Shown: positions 7,968-16,801 of the stretch, in pieces
How positions within the stretch are numbered: the stretch's first letter is position 1
Layout of the letters: each line of letters starts with the position of its first letter
Assembly (NCBI GenBank): GCA_001627925.1
Contig: LUQC01000086.1
Location: 1 to 35,904 of the forward strand
DNA length: 35,904 nucleotides
Direction: 5' to 3'
DNA from: Rhodobacteraceae bacterium REDSEA-S34_B6
Lineage (GTDB): Bacteria; Pseudomonadota; Alphaproteobacteria; Rhodobacterales; Rhodobacteraceae
Made by a program: the position numbers and the translations under genes
Notes under the pieces: generated by a model
The model's database searches: none
What the model saw: the letters and a program-made list of their open reading frames with translations, nothing else
Told to the model about the DNA's origin: nothing

Positions 7968-8360
7968 ATGAATGATCCTATTGGTGATATGCTTACTAGA
8001 ATGAGAAACTCTCAAATGAGAGGACAGTCTACTGTTCTTACACCAGCCTCCAAAGTAAGGGCTTGGGTGTTGGATGTTCTGGTAGATGAAGGTTACATCC
8101 GTGGTTATGAGAAGACAACTGACACTTCGGGACATCCTATGTTGGAAATAAGTTTGAAATATTATGATGGTTTGCCTGTGATTAGGGACATTAAACGCGT
8201 CTCAAAGCCTGGTAGGAGGGTTTATCTTGGCGTCAAGAATATTCCCCAAGTTAGGCAAGGTTTGGGTGTGTCGATTGTATCTACGCCTAAAGGAATAATG
8301 TCAGACGCGAACGCTCGTGCCAATAATGTTGGTGGCGAAGTTCTTTGTACGGTATTTTAA
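7968..8360 (+). CDS. rpsH: Small ribosomal subunit protein uS8
   Basis: A 130-residue S8 starting [20 protein letters not shown], ending [26 protein letters not shown]; the middle [21 protein letters not shown] is also typical. S8 binds the central domain of 16S rRNA and, in E. coli, represses the spc operon by binding a mimic of that site near rplE. No such mimic was looked for in detail here. The ribosome-binding site is AGGAGAG. Length is usual. Confidence 0.97.
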   Translation: MNDPIGDMLTRMRNSQMRGQSTVLTPASKVRAWVLDVLVDEGYIRGYEKTTDTSGHPMLEISLKYYDGLPVIRDIKRVSKPGRRVYLGVKNIPQVRQGLGVSIVSTPKGIMSDANARANNVGGEVLCTVF

Positions 8361-8372
8361 GGAGATTTTGAG

Positions 8373-8906
8373 ATGTCGCGCATAGGAAAAAAGCCAGTAG
8401 AACTTCCTTCAGGGGTAAGTGCTGCGGTTTCAGGGCAGACGATAGAGGTAAAAGGCCCTAAAGGTGTGAGAAGTTTTACCGCTTCGGATGATGTAACACT
8501 AGCGGTTGAAGAAGGAAAAGTTGTAGTGAGCCCCCGCGGTAAGTCGAAGCGGGCGCGGCAACAATGGGGTATGAGCCGTACGATGGTAGCAAATTGTGTT
8601 ACTGGAGTTAGCGAAGGTTTCAAGAAAGAGCTTGAAATTCAGGGAGTTGGTTACCGTGCCCAAATGCAAGGCAATGTACTCAAGCTCAATCTTGGCTTGT
8701 CCCACGATGTGGACTATGCAGCTCCGTCAGATGTGACGGTGACGGCGCCGAAGCAAACAGAAATCGTGGTTGAGGGTATAGATGCTCAACGCGTGGGCCA
8801 AGTGGCAGCTAATATTAGAGAATGGAGAAAACCGGAGCCATATAAAGGCAAAGGTATTCGTTACAAAGGTGAATATATCTTCCGCAAGGAAGGTAAGAAG
8901 AAGTAG
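8373..8906 (+). CDS. rplF: Large ribosomal subunit protein uL6
   Basis: A 177-residue L6 built of two repeated alpha/beta domains. The start [17 protein letters not shown], the middle [20 protein letters not shown] and the C-terminal signature [20 protein letters not shown] are all present. L6 lies near the sarcin-ricin loop and the GTPase centre. An AAGGAG ribosome-binding site is present. The length matches E. coli L6. rplR follows nine bases after the stop codon. Confidence 0.97.
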   Translation: MSRIGKKPVELPSGVSAAVSGQTIEVKGPKGVRSFTASDDVTLAVEEGKVVVSPRGKSKRARQQWGMSRTMVANCVTGVSEGFKKELEIQGVGYRAQMQGNVLKLNLGLSHDVDYAAPSDVTVTAPKQTEIVVEGIDAQRVGQVAANIREWRKPEPYKGKGIRYKGEYIFRKEGKKK

Positions 8907-8915
8907 GGCAAACAA

Positions 8916-9275
8916 ATGGCAAATTCCAAAAGGCAACTTTTTCTAAAACGACGCTTGCGCGTAAGGAATAAGTTACGAAAGGTTAACGCAGGGCGTGTGC
9001 GTCTTTCTGTTCATAGGAGTAATAAAAATATCAGTGCTCAATTAATTGATGATGTAAATGGTGTTACTTTAGCCGCTGCGTCATCTTTGGAGAAGAGCTT
9101 AGGTGTGGTTGGTAAAAACAACGTAGATGCATCTTCAAAAGTAGGAAAATTATTAGCAGACCGTGCCAAGAAAGCAGGTGTTGTGGAATGTTACTTCGAC
9201 CGTGGTGGTTTTTTGTTCCATGGTGGAATTAAAGCTTTAGCAGATGCTGCCCGTGAGGGCGGCCTAAAATTTTAA
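8916..9275 (+). CDS. rplR: Large ribosomal subunit protein uL18
   Basis: A 119-residue L18, starting [20 protein letters not shown] and containing the 5S-rRNA-binding [38 protein letters not shown] and [17 protein letters not shown] segments. L18 forms the 5S rRNP with L5. The length is usual. It lies nine bases after rplF and 14 before rpsE, whose AAGGAGAC ribosome-binding site overlaps the rplR stop region. Confidence 0.97.
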   Translation: MANSKRQLFLKRRLRVRNKLRKVNAGRVRLSVHRSNKNISAQLIDDVNGVTLAAASSLEKSLGVVGKNNVDASSKVGKLLADRAKKAGVVECYFDRGGFLFHGGIKALADAAREGGLKF

Positions 9276-9289
9276 GGAGACTCCTAAAT

Positions 9290-9850
9290 ATGGCAAAGGA
9301 ACCCAATAATAAAGGTCGTCGTGATGAAGCTGCTCCTGAGTTTGCAGATCGTCTTGTAGCTATAAATCGTGTATCAAAAACGGTAAAGGGTGGTAAGCGT
9401 TTTGGTTTTGCAGCCTTGGTAGTTGTTGGTGACCAAAAAGGTCGAGTTGGCTTTGGAAAGGGCAAGGCGAAGGAAGTGCCGGAAGCCATAAGAAAAGCAA
9501 CTGAGCAGGCCAAAAGAAATATGATTCGTGTTCCACTGCGAGAGGGTAGAACATTGCACCATGACATGGAGGGTAGGCATGGTGCTGGTAAAGTAGTTAT
9601 GAGGACTGCTCCAACAGGTACAGGAATTATCGCCGGTGGTCCCATGCGTGCTGTATTTGAAATGTTGGGTATTCAGGATGTTGTTGCTAAATCAATCGGT
9701 TCGCAGAATCCTTATAACATGATACGAGCTACACTAGACGGATTAAAGAAAGAGGCTTCGCCAAGAATGGTGGCTCAGCGGCGTGGTAAGAAAGTTGCAG
9801 ACATTCTTCGTCGTGACGAAGCTTCTTCTCCAGAAGCTGTTGAAGCATAG
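9290..9850 (+). CDS. rpsE: Small ribosomal subunit protein uS5
   Basis: A 186-residue S5 with the dsRNA-binding-like N-domain ([40 protein letters not shown]) and the C-domain ([40 protein letters not shown]). It starts with a short charged extension ([18 protein letters not shown]), and ends with an acidic tail. S5 helps form the mRNA entry channel and affects decoding fidelity. rpmD follows after 12 bases. Confidence 0.97.
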   Translation: MAKEPNNKGRRDEAAPEFADRLVAINRVSKTVKGGKRFGFAALVVVGDQKGRVGFGKGKAKEVPEAIRKATEQAKRNMIRVPLREGRTLHHDMEGRHGAGKVVMRTAPTGTGIIAGGPMRAVFEMLGIQDVVAKSIGSQNPYNMIRATLDGLKKEASPRMVAQRRGKKVADILRRDEASSPEAVEA

Positions 9851-9862
9851 AGGTAGAGTGCG

Positions 9863-10051
9863 ATGGCTAAAACAATAGTTGTAAGACAAATCGGATCTCC
9901 AATCCGGCGCCCAGCTAAACAACGTCAAACATTAATAGGGTTGGGTCTTAACAAAATGTATAAAACTCGTGAGCTTGAGGACACTCCTTCGGTGCGAGGC
10001 ATGGTTAATAAGATACCGCACCTAGTGGAGATTGTAGAGGAAAGAAGTTAA
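9863..10051 (+). CDS. rpmD: Large ribosomal subunit protein uL30
   Basis: A 62-residue L30 ([20 protein letters not shown]...), with the family pattern [20 protein letters not shown] and [17 protein letters not shown]. It is a small 50S protein missing from some lineages. The length is usual. A 138-base gap separates it from the start of rplO, much longer than the neighbouring gaps, and the following rplO is broken near its start. Confidence 0.95.
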   Translation: MAKTIVVRQIGSPIRRPAKQRQTLIGLGLNKMYKTRELEDTPSVRGMVNKIPHLVEIVEERS

Positions 10052-10189
10052 GGTTACCTGTAGGTGTAGATCAGCTAAATCGATATTCTGGGTTACCGGT
10101 AGAAAGATAATTTACTCAATACTAAATTAAGGCTGTGTTTACCTCTTTCGTCGCAACCGGGAGGTAATTCCGGCAAAAGGAGAAGCGAC

Positions 10190-10620
10190 ATGAAACTCAA
10201 TGAATTAAGAGAGGTGTAGGTTCTGGCAAAGGAAAAACTGCTGGTAGGGGAATTAAAGGACAGAAATCACGTTCTGGCGTTTCCATAAATGGCTATGAAG
10301 GTGGGCAAATGCCCCTTTATCAAAGACTACCTAAGCGTGGATTCAACAAGCCGAATAGAAAAAAATACGCTATTGTTAACCTTGGAATAATAGAAAAGTT
10401 TATCGAGGCCGGTAAGCTTAACGCCAAAACTGATATTACTGAAGATGTTCTTTTAGAGTCCGGATTGGTACGGCGAAAGTTGGATGGTGTGCGAGTTCTT
10501 TCTAAGGGGGATATAAAATCCAAGATTAATATAGTTGTTACCGGGGCGTCTAAATCTGCGATAGAGGCTGTAAAGAAGGCAGGGGGCAGCTTGACATTGA
10601 CGTCGGAAACTTCAAACTAA
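10190..10620 (+). pseudogene. rplO: Ribosomal protein uL15 with disrupted N-terminus
   Basis: A start with a good ribosome-binding site (AAAAGGAGAAGCGAC) gives MKLNELREV and then TAG at 10217-10219. L15 continues in another frame (-1) from about 10210: [20 protein letters not shown], then [18 protein letters not shown] and an intact C-terminal part to 10620. Compared with normal L15, about 13-15 basic residues (the usual NPGATKKRKRVG-like segment) are missing between LRE and GVGSG, and the frame is off. The only ATG in the downstream frame is at 10309 ([12 protein letters not shown]), which would give 103 residues lacking the glycine-rich rRNA-binding arm. No slippery heptamer precedes the TAG. 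It may be a real deletion plus frameshift, or a sequence/assembly error. L15 is a late 50S assembly protein reported dispensable in E. coli. Confidence 0.8.
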
Positions 10621-10667
10621 TCGAAGTTGAGCGTGCCGGTTAGCAAATCGGTCAATTTTTACAGTAC

Positions 10668-10676
10668 TGCTATAAT
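10668..10676 (+). promoter_or_regulatory. Candidate extended -10 promoter before secY
   Basis: TGCTATAAT is a perfect extended -10 element. No convincing -35 lies 16-18 bases upstream. Transcription would start near 10683, about 27 bases before the secY ATG, which could give secY and adk expression independent of the disrupted rplO. The sequence is AT-rich, so a chance match is possible. Confidence 0.35.
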
Positions 10677-10709
10677 TAATTAGGATTATTTTTTTACAGT
10701 GAGAGATAA

Positions 10710-12071
10710 ATGGTATCTGCAGTAGAGCAAATGGCAGCAAATACAAGTTGGTCGGCTTTGGGTAGGGCCACTGAGCTTCGTAGTCGCATATTATTCACGC
10801 TTGGTTTATTGATTGTGTATCGGTTGGGTACGTTTATCCCAGTCCCAGGAATAGATGGTGTTGCTCTAAGAGACTTCATGGAGCAAGCGCAGTCAGGCAT
10901 CGGTGGTATGCTGACTATGTTTACTGGAGGTGCCCTTGGTCGGATGGGTATCTTCGCTTTGGGAATTATGCCCTATATTTCTGCGTCAATTATAGTTCAA
11001 TTATTAACCTCTATGGTCCCCTCTTTGGAACAGTTAAAAAAAGAGGGAGAGCAGGGCAGAAAGAAAATAAATCAATATACACGTTATGGTACTGTAGCAT
11101 TAGCAACTTTGCAGGCCTATGGTCTTGCTGTGAGCCTCGAAAGTGGCGACTTGGTTACTGACCCCGGTCTCTTTTTCAGACTGTCATGTTTGATTACTTT
11201 GGTGGGTGGCACCATGTTTTTGATGTGGCTTGGGGAACAGATCACAGCTCGAGGAGTAGGTAACGGTATATCATTGATAATCTTCGTTGGAATTATTGCT
11301 GAAATTCCAGCAGCGTTGGCTCAATTTTTTGCATCTGGCCGATCTGGAGCATTAAGTCCTGCGGTTATAATTGGCGTGATTGTGATGGTAATCGCAACCA
11401 TCGCTTTAGTGGTTTTTATGGAGAGAGCCCTGCGAAAGGTTTTGATTCAATACCCAAGACGGCAAGTTGGTATGAAAGTAATGGAGGGCCAGAATTCTCA
11501 TTTACCGATCAAGGTGAATCCGGCTGGCGTAATACCGGCAATTTTTGCTAGTTCTTTGCTGCTACTTCCAACTACCGTTAGTACGTTTTCCGGATCTCAG
11601 ACCGGACCAATAATGTCCACCATACTTGCATATTTTGGACCCGGTCAGCCTTTGTACTTGGCATTTTTTACCTTAATGATTGTATTCTTTGCTTATTTCT
11701 ACACATTCAACGTCTCCTTCAAACCTGATGATGTTGCTGAAAATTTAAAAAATCAAAATGGTTTTATCCCTGGAATTAGGCCAGGTAAAAAAACTTCAGA
11801 ACATTTGGAATATGTTTTAAATAGAGTTCTGGTGCTTGGAGCTGCATATCTTGGTGGAGTTTGTTTGCTTCCTGAGATCCTCAGAGGCCAATTTGCGATA
11901 CCTTTTTACTTTGGCGGAACATCAGTCTTGATTGTAGTATCAGTGACTATGGATACCATTCAACAAGTTCAAAGCCATTTGTTGGCTCATCAATATGAAA
12001 GCCTGATTCAGAAATCTCAATTAAGGGGTAAATCACGCAGTAAAAGGCGCCGGGGGGCAGCCCGTAAATGA
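10710..12071 (+). CDS. secY: Preprotein translocase subunit SecY
   Basis: A 453-residue integral membrane protein with about ten hydrophobic segments. Family marks include [13 protein letters not shown] near residue 38, the plug-region [53 protein letters not shown], the cytoplasmic loop [26 protein letters not shown], and [20 protein letters not shown]. SecY is the channel of the Sec translocon in the inner membrane. The start [17 protein letters not shown] fits alphaproteobacterial SecY. The C-terminus is very basic ([13 protein letters not shown]). Its TGA overlaps the adk ATG (ATGA), so secY and adk are coupled, as in many bacteria. Confidence 0.97.
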   Translation: MVSAVEQMAANTSWSALGRATELRSRILFTLGLLIVYRLGTFIPVPGIDGVALRDFMEQAQSGIGGMLTMFTGGALGRMGIFALGIMPYISASIIVQLLTSMVPSLEQLKKEGEQGRKKINQYTRYGTVALATLQAYGLAVSLESGDLVTDPGLFFRLSCLITLVGGTMFLMWLGEQITARGVGNGISLIIFVGIIAEIPAALAQFFASGRSGALSPAVIIGVIVMVIATIALVVFMERALRKVLIQYPRRQVGMKVMEGQNSHLPIKVNPAGVIPAIFASSLLLLPTTVSTFSGSQTGPIMSTILAYFGPGQPLYLAFFTLMIVFFAYFYTFNVSFKPDDVAENLKNQNGFIPGIRPGKKTSEHLEYVLNRVLVLGAAYLGGVCLLPEILRGQFAIPFYFGGTSVLIVVSVTMDTIQQVQSHLLAHQYESLIQKSQLRGKSRSKRRRGAARK

Positions 12072-12715
12072 ATATCATACTGCTAGGACCTCCTGGTGCA
12101 GGTAAGGGAACACAAGCTCAATTTTTAGTTGAGTCTCTGGGTATGGTTCAGTTATCTACCGGTGATATGCTTCGTGAGGCAAAGGATAGTGGGACTGAAA
12201 TGGGTAAGGTTGTTGCTGAAGTAATGTCGCGAGGCGACTTGGTCACTGACGACATTGTAATAGGTCTAATTAAAGAAAAGCTGGATGGTGACAAAGGTGC
12301 TGGTTTCATATTTGACGGTTTCCCGCGGACTCTGGCACAGGCCGATGCTTTAGGTGCTTTGCTAGACGACTGTAATATCGACTTGGATAGTGTTATTGAG
12401 ATTCAAGTTGATGATAAAGCATTGATAAAAAGAATAACTGGAAGATCAACGTGTGGTGGTTGCGGTCAAGTCTATCATGATGAAACGAAACCTTGGCCTA
12501 CTGACGGAAAATGCAGCACTTGCGGTAGCAATGATGTAAAGCGACGAACTGACGATAATGAGGAAAGCTTAAAACAGCGATTAATGGAGTATTATAAGAA
12601 GACTTCTCCGCTCTTGGGTTATTACTTTGCTAAAGGAAACCTTGTTTCTATCGATGGGCTGTTATCCATGAATGAGGTTCGTGATAGCCTTAAAAAAGTT
12701 ATCAACAAAGAATAA
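12068..12715 (+). CDS. adk: Adenylate kinase with zinc-type LID
   Basis: A 215-residue adenylate kinase (ATP + AMP to 2 ADP) in the cytoplasm. The P-loop is GPPGAGKGT (residues 7-15), the AMP-binding part includes STGDMLREA and [13 protein letters not shown], and the LID begins at KRITGRSTC. The LID has four cysteines, C129, C132, C149 and C152 (CGGC ... CSTC), a zinc-binding arrangement usual in Gram-positive bacteria and known among alphaproteobacteria from Paracoccus, which supports a Rhodobacterales-like host. It overlaps secY by four bases. A 203-base leader for rpsM follows. Confidence 0.97.
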   Translation: MNIILLGPPGAGKGTQAQFLVESLGMVQLSTGDMLREAKDSGTEMGKVVAEVMSRGDLVTDDIVIGLIKEKLDGDKGAGFIFDGFPRTLAQADALGALLDDCNIDLDSVIEIQVDDKALIKRITGRSTCGGCGQVYHDETKPWPTDGKCSTCGSNDVKRRTDDNEESLKQRLMEYYKKTSPLLGYYFAKGNLVSIDGLLSMNEVRDSLKKVINKE

Positions 12716-12752
12716 CAGATTGGGTTAAATTCAATATTTTTCCACTTAAGCC

Positions 12753-12781
12753 TTGACGTAGATCTAAAATGCTCATAGGCA
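12753..12781 (+). promoter_or_regulatory. Candidate promoter of the alpha operon
   Basis: TTGACG (12753-12758), 17-base spacer, TAGGCA (12776-12781). The -35 is good and the -10 poor, but alphaproteobacterial -10 boxes are lax. It lies in the 203-base gap between adk and rpsM, so it could drive rpsM-rpsK-rpoA-rplQ apart from the spc genes. Nearer to rpsM, GGTTC (12882-12886) and GAACC (12897-12901) form a small hairpin just before the ribosome-binding site GAAAGGAAAG. Confidence 0.35.
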
Positions 12782-12918
12782 CCCATATTCCTACTAGGAA
12801 TCACCTGTTATACATAACAAATCCACTTTGTAAGGTGGTAGCGGGAACAACAAATTTTAAAGTTTTCGCGTTGTGAAAAAAGGTTCTGGTTTTACGGAAC
12901 CGCAACGAAAGGAAAGAA

Positions 12919-13287
12919 ATGGCACGGATCGCCGGTGTAAATATCCCGACAAGTAAGCGGGTACCTATAGCTCTTACTTATATTCACGGAATTGGATCAT
13001 CAATAGCGAATGAAATATGTGACGCTGTCAAGATTGACAAATCAAGACGCATCAACGAACTATCAGATGCGGAAATACTCGCAATGCGCGAGCATATAGA
13101 TGCAAACTTTACCGTTGAGGGTGATTTGCGTCGCGAAGTGCAAATGAATATTAAAAGACTTATGGATTTAGGCTGCTATCGTGGTCTTCGGCATCGCCGA
13201 AATCTGCCTGTTCGTGGTCAGCGCACTCATACTAACGCAAGAACTCGTAAGGGTCCTGCAAAAGCTATTGCTGGCAAGAAGAAGTAG
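12919..13287 (+). CDS. rpsM: Small ribosomal subunit protein uS13
   Basis: A 122-residue S13: start [20 protein letters not shown], then [20 protein letters not shown] (helix-two-turn-helix), and the C-terminal [20 protein letters not shown] and [13 protein letters not shown] tail that contacts P-site tRNA. It forms intersubunit bridges from the 30S head. It starts the alpha operon and is followed by rpsK after 12 bases. rpmJ (L36), which precedes rpsM in some bacteria, is not present here. Confidence 0.97.
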   Translation: MARIAGVNIPTSKRVPIALTYIHGIGSSIANEICDAVKIDKSRRINELSDAEILAMREHIDANFTVEGDLRREVQMNIKRLMDLGCYRGLRHRRNLPVRGQRTHTNARTRKGPAKAIAGKKK

Positions 13288-13299
13288 GGAGAGGGATCA

Positions 13300-13692
13300 A
13301 TGGCACGCGAAACACGTCGTGGAACGAAGAGGAAGGTCATTAAAAATATTGCAGCTGGGGTTGCTCACGTTAATTCTTCTTTTAACAACACAAAAATACT
13401 GATTTCTGATGTTCAGGGAAACGCTATAGCTTGGTCTTCAGCTGGCACTATGGGTTTTAAAGGTTCTCGTAAATCGACACCTTATGCAGCTCAAATGGCA
13501 GCAGAGGACGCAGGTCAAAAAGCTCAAGAGCACGGTGTTAAAACTCTAGAGGTCGAGGTGCAGGGGCCTGGATCTGGAAGAGAAAGTGCGCTTCGGGCAT
13601 TAGCAGCGATTGGTTTTAATATCACCTCAATCAGGGATGTTACACCAATTGCGCACAACGGTTGTCGGCCGCCAAAAAGGCGCCGCGTTTAA
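13300..13692 (+). CDS. rpsK: Small ribosomal subunit protein uS11
   Basis: A 130-residue S11 with the family core [60 protein letters not shown] and the C-terminal [18 protein letters not shown]. It lies on the 30S platform near the E site with the mRNA. The length is usual. AGGGAGAGGG provides a strong ribosome-binding site. rpoA starts 98 bases after the stop. Confidence 0.97.
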   Translation: MARETRRGTKRKVIKNIAAGVAHVNSSFNNTKILISDVQGNAIAWSSAGTMGFKGSRKSTPYAAQMAAEDAGQKAQEHGVKTLEVEVQGPGSGRESALRALAAIGFNITSIRDVTPIAHNGCRPPKRRRV

Positions 13693-13790
13693 TTTAACTT
13701 GAATTTATTTTATAGATTCATTTTCAGCATTTTAACCTCGGGCGCGTTTGATTTTACGGTCATGGAATCAACGCAAGAATGGAGGGACTC

Positions 13791-14807
13791 ATGATCCACA
13801 AAAATTGGGCAGAGCTCATAAAACCAGCACAATTAGAAGTAAAACCTGGAAACGATCAGCTTAGACAAGCTACTATGATTGCCGAACCGCTTGAAAGAGG
13901 TTTTGGTTTAACCCTTGGAAATGCTCTTCGCCGTGTATTGATGAGTAGTCTTCAGGGTGCAGCCATTACAAGCGTTCAAATAGATAACGTTCTTCATGAA
14001 TTCTCTTCTATCACGGGCGTAAGAGAGGATGTTACAGACATAGTTCTGAACTTGAAGGGCGTAGACTTAAGAATGGAAGTTGAAGGGCCTAAGCGTTTGT
14101 CTGTTAATGTTAAGGGCCCAGCTGTAGTAACAGCAGCCGATATATCCGATAGTGCGGGGATCGAAGTGCTAAATAAAGAGCATGTGATCTGTCACTTGGA
14201 TGACGGAGCCGATCTTTACATGGAATTAACGGTGAATACAGGCAAAGGATACGTTCCCGCTGAAAAAAACAAACCGGAGGACGCCCCTATTGGTCTTATG
14301 CCGATTGATGCGATCTACTCTCCCGTAAAAAAAGTTTCTTACGATGTTCAGCCTACCAGGGAAGGTCAGGTGTTAGACTACGATAAACTTACGATGAAAG
14401 TTGAAACGGACGGCTCTATTTCGGCAGATGATGCGCTTGCCTTTGCAGCACGTATTTTGCAGGATCAACTTTCTATTTTTGTGAATTTTGAGGAACCTGA
14501 GTCTGCAGATAGTGGTGATGACGATGATGGGTTGGAATTCAATCCACTTCTTCTCAAGAAAGTTGATGAGCTAGAACTCTCGGTTAGATCTGCAAATTGC
14601 CTGAAGAATGACAATATAGTTTACATAGGCGACCTTATTCAAAAGACTGAGGCTGAAATGCTCAGAACACCTAACTTTGGTCGAAAGTCGCTGAACGAAA
14701 TTAAAGAAGTATTGTCCGGAATGGGACTGCATCTTGGAATGGATGTGGAAGATTGGCCCCCAGACAACATTGAAGAGCTTGCTAAGAAATTTGAGGATAA
14801 CTTCTAA
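13791..14807 (+). CDS. rpoA: RNA polymerase subunit alpha
   Basis: A 338-residue alpha subunit. The start at 13791 ([17 protein letters not shown]) was chosen over an ATG 12 bases upstream because GGAGGGACTC then serves as its ribosome-binding site and the N-terminus matches relatives. The N-terminal assembly domain shows [20 protein letters not shown] and [19 protein letters not shown]; an acidic linker ([15 protein letters not shown]) follows around residues 237-251; the C-terminal domain ([19 protein letters not shown] ... [14 protein letters not shown]) binds UP elements and activators. It lies in the alpha operon between rpsK and rplQ. Confidence 0.97.
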   Translation: MIHKNWAELIKPAQLEVKPGNDQLRQATMIAEPLERGFGLTLGNALRRVLMSSLQGAAITSVQIDNVLHEFSSITGVREDVTDIVLNLKGVDLRMEVEGPKRLSVNVKGPAVVTAADISDSAGIEVLNKEHVICHLDDGADLYMELTVNTGKGYVPAEKNKPEDAPIGLMPIDAIYSPVKKVSYDVQPTREGQVLDYDKLTMKVETDGSISADDALAFAARILQDQLSIFVNFEEPESADSGDDDDGLEFNPLLLKKVDELELSVRSANCLKNDNIVYIGDLIQKTEAEMLRTPNFGRKSLNEIKEVLSGMGLHLGMDVEDWPPDNIEELAKKFEDNF

Positions 14808-14826
14808 TTATTAAATGCCCAGATTT

Positions 14827-14880
14827 CTGGGGAAATTAGGGCATAAGCCCCAAGGAGAGTGGCTGGCACGCACCAGCCGC
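14827..14880 (+). promoter_or_regulatory. rplQ leader: motif copy 2 and GGCTGG hairpin
   Basis: CTGGGGAAA (14827-14835) and GCATAAGCCCC (14841-14851) repeat the motif seen before rplN at 6346-6373. TGGGG (14828-14832) can pair with CCCCA (14848-14852); alternatively ATGCCC (14818-14823 region) can pair with GGGCAT (14839-14844), which excludes the first pairing. Next comes a separate hairpin, GGCTGG (14861-14866) with CCAGCC (14873-14878). The rplQ ribosome-binding site AGGAGA lies further downstream. Confidence 0.45.
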
Positions 14881-14910
14881 CGGACAAAGAAAAAATTATA
14901 GGAGATATAA

Positions 14911-15333
14911 ATGCGTCATTCTAAAGGCTATCGCCGCTTAAACCGGACTCATGAGCATCGGAAAGCTTTATTTGCTAATATGGCTGGCTCGTTGATAGAG
15001 CATGAGCAGATTAAAACAACACTTCCGAAAGCAAAAGAATTGCGTCCAATTGTGGAGAAATTAATAACTTTAGCCAAACGAGGTGATTTGCACGCAAGAC
15101 GCTTAGCAGCTTCGCGGCTAAAGGAAGATCAATATGTAACAAAACTATTTGATATTCTTGGACCACGCTACACTGAGCGCAAGGGTGGTTGTACTAGAGT
15201 ATTGCGGGCTGGGTTTCGTTATGGTGATATGGCCCCAATGGCGATAATTGAATTTGTCGACCGCGATGTTGCGGCAAAGGGAGCCGCGGACAAAGCGAGG
15301 GTTGCAGCAGAAGAAAGTGCTGAAGAAGCATAA
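14911..15333 (+). CDS. rplQ: Large ribosomal subunit protein bL17
   Basis: A 140-residue L17, starting [20 protein letters not shown], then [20 protein letters not shown] and [21 protein letters not shown]17 lies near the tunnel exit. The C-terminal extension past the core is alanine- and glutamate-rich (AAEESAEEA), as usual in alphaproteobacteria. It is the last gene of the ribosomal array, and a strong intrinsic terminator follows 24 bases after the stop. Confidence 0.97.
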   Translation: MRHSKGYRRLNRTHEHRKALFANMAGSLIEHEQIKTTLPKAKELRPIVEKLITLAKRGDLHARRLAASRLKEDQYVTKLFDILGPRYTERKGGCTRVLRAGFRYGDMAPMAIIEFVDRDVAAKGAADKARVAAEESAEEA

Positions 15334-15356
15334 AACAAGTTTATTTGTTAAATCGG

Positions 15357-15386
15357 ACCCCAGCTGACCGGCTGGGGTTTTTTTTG
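15357..15386 (+). terminator. Intrinsic terminator after rplQ
   Basis: CCCCAGC (15358-15364) pairs with GCTGGGG (15371-15377) around TGACCG, followed by eight Ts (15378-15385). This is a textbook rho-independent terminator closing the alpha operon. The degP-like gene starts 48 bases after the T-run. Confidence 0.92.
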
Positions 15387-15433
15387 TGTCATTTTTAAAT
15401 ATACTAATAGCCAAAACTTTAGAGCTTTATAAG

Positions 15434-16801
15434 ATGTATGCCATTCTAGTTTGGGTTTTTGTTAGTTTATCGTTTCCCTTCGTATTGTTTGCTGAAACGC
15501 GGATACCATTAAATTTCAATGAAATAACTCTTAGTTTTGCTCCTGTCGTCAAGCGAGCAGCACCAGCAGTCGTAAATATTTATGCTAAAAGACTTGTCAA
15601 TCAAAATAGGTCTCCTTTTCAAAATGATCCCTTTTTTAGGAGATTCTTTCAAAATAGAATAAACCCTCAGCAAAGGGTGCAAAACTCGTTAGGCTCTGGT
15701 GTCATTTTAAGCGAGGATGGCTATGTGGTATCCAATTATCATGTGGTAGGAAATGCTTCTGATATCAGAGTGGTTCTAAATGATCGACGCCAGTTTACAG
15801 CATCGGTAGCTTTGGCTGATGAAAAAAATGATTTAGCAATCTTAATTTTAGAAAATGCCGAAAGTATGCCGTTTCTTGCGCTTAGAGAAGATGAAGCAGT
15901 AGAAGTTGGTGAGTTGGTCTTGGCTATAGGTAATCCATTTGGCGTTGGCCAAACCGTTACCAGCGGTATTATCTCAGGTTTGGCTCGATCTGGTACGGCA
16001 GATGGTTCTGGTCGTGGATATTACTTACAGACCGATGCAGCAATAAACCCTGGCAATTCAGGTGGTGCATTGGTGGATATAAATGGATCGCTAGTCGGAA
16101 TAAATACCTCGATTTTAACAAGATCCGGTGGCTCAAATGGTATTGGCTTTGCTATACCTGCTGCTTTTGTGCGCGAATTCTTGCGTCAGGCAAAAAGTGG
16201 CGTAAAAAAATTTGAACAGCCTTGGCTAGGTGTTTTTGGTCAAGCAATTACTCCTGAATTAGCAGAAGCTCTCCAATTAGACGGTTTTGATGGAATGGTG
16301 ATTTCAGCCTTGCATGAGAAAAGCCCGCTTATGTTAGCAGGACTGTCTAAGGGTGACGTAGTAGTTTCAGTAGATAATTTTGCAGTAAATGGTCCGGCAG
16401 AAATGCTATTTCGTTTAACTGTAGCAGGGATCGGTTCTAAATCTAAATTATCGATCGTGTCTGGTGGGCAAAGGCGTGATCTTTGGGTCGATGATCCACC
16501 AAGCAATTTGAAAAGGTTGCCGAAAACATCACCACTTCGAGATTTAATCGTGAGAATTATAAATCCTGCGGTACAACAAGAAATGGGATTAGGGCTGAGT
16601 ACAAGGGGAATAGTAGTCGTTGAGCCCGGACCAATTGGTTCTAGGTTGGGCTTTAGATCGGGTGATATAATCGAGGAAATAAATGGAACCCGTTTAATTT
16701 CTGCTGAACAAATCGATGAATTAATAGGAACTAGTAATCGCTCTGGTCAATTTATTATTTCTCGTGATGGCCAGAGACTTACAATAAGATACCGAACATG
16801 A
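15434..16801 (+). CDS. DegP/DegQ-type periplasmic serine protease
   Basis: A 455-residue protein with an N-terminal signal peptide (about residues 1-21, MYAILVWVFVSLSFPFVLFA). The start at 15434 was chosen because an in-frame GTG at 15386 lies in the rplQ terminator and would put 16 residues before the hydrophobic core; no strong ribosome-binding site precedes either. The trypsin-like domain has the triad His103 (SNYHVVG), Asp133 (NDLAIL) and Ser209 (NPGNSGGALVDINGS). Two PDZ domains follow (about 255-345 and 375-455). Such proteases degrade or refold misfolded envelope proteins. It could equally be called DegQ or DO-family. The stop overlaps rarA by four bases (ATGA). Confidence 0.92.
   Translation: MYAILVWVFVSLSFPFVLFAETRIPLNFNEITLSFAPVVKRAAPAVVNIYAKRLVNQNRSPFQNDPFFRRFFQNRINPQQRVQNSLGSGVILSEDGYVVSNYHVVGNASDIRVVLNDRRQFTASVALADEKNDLAILILENAESMPFLALREDEAVEVGELVLAIGNPFGVGQTVTSGIISGLARSGTADGSGRGYYLQTDAAINPGNSGGALVDINGSLVGINTSILTRSGGSNGIGFAIPAAFVREFLRQAKSGVKKFEQPWLGVFGQAITPELAEALQLDGFDGMVISALHEKSPLMLAGLSKGDVVVSVDNFAVNGPAEMLFRLTVAGIGSKSKLSIVSGGQRRDLWVDDPPSNLKRLPKTSPLRDLIVRIINPAVQQEMGLGLSTRGIVVVEPGPIGSRLGFRSGDIIEEINGTRLISAEQIDELIGTSNRSGQFIISRDGQRLTIRYRT

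Noticed and set aside
10190-10230. Programmed ribosomal frameshifting in rplO
   Set aside because: A -1 shift would join the frames, but there is no X-XXY-YYZ heptamer or internal Shine-Dalgarno, and about 13-15 conserved residues are also missing, so a deletion fits better.
12716-12918. rpmJ (L36) in the adk-rpsM gap
   Set aside because: No short frame with the L36 cysteine/histidine pattern is present.
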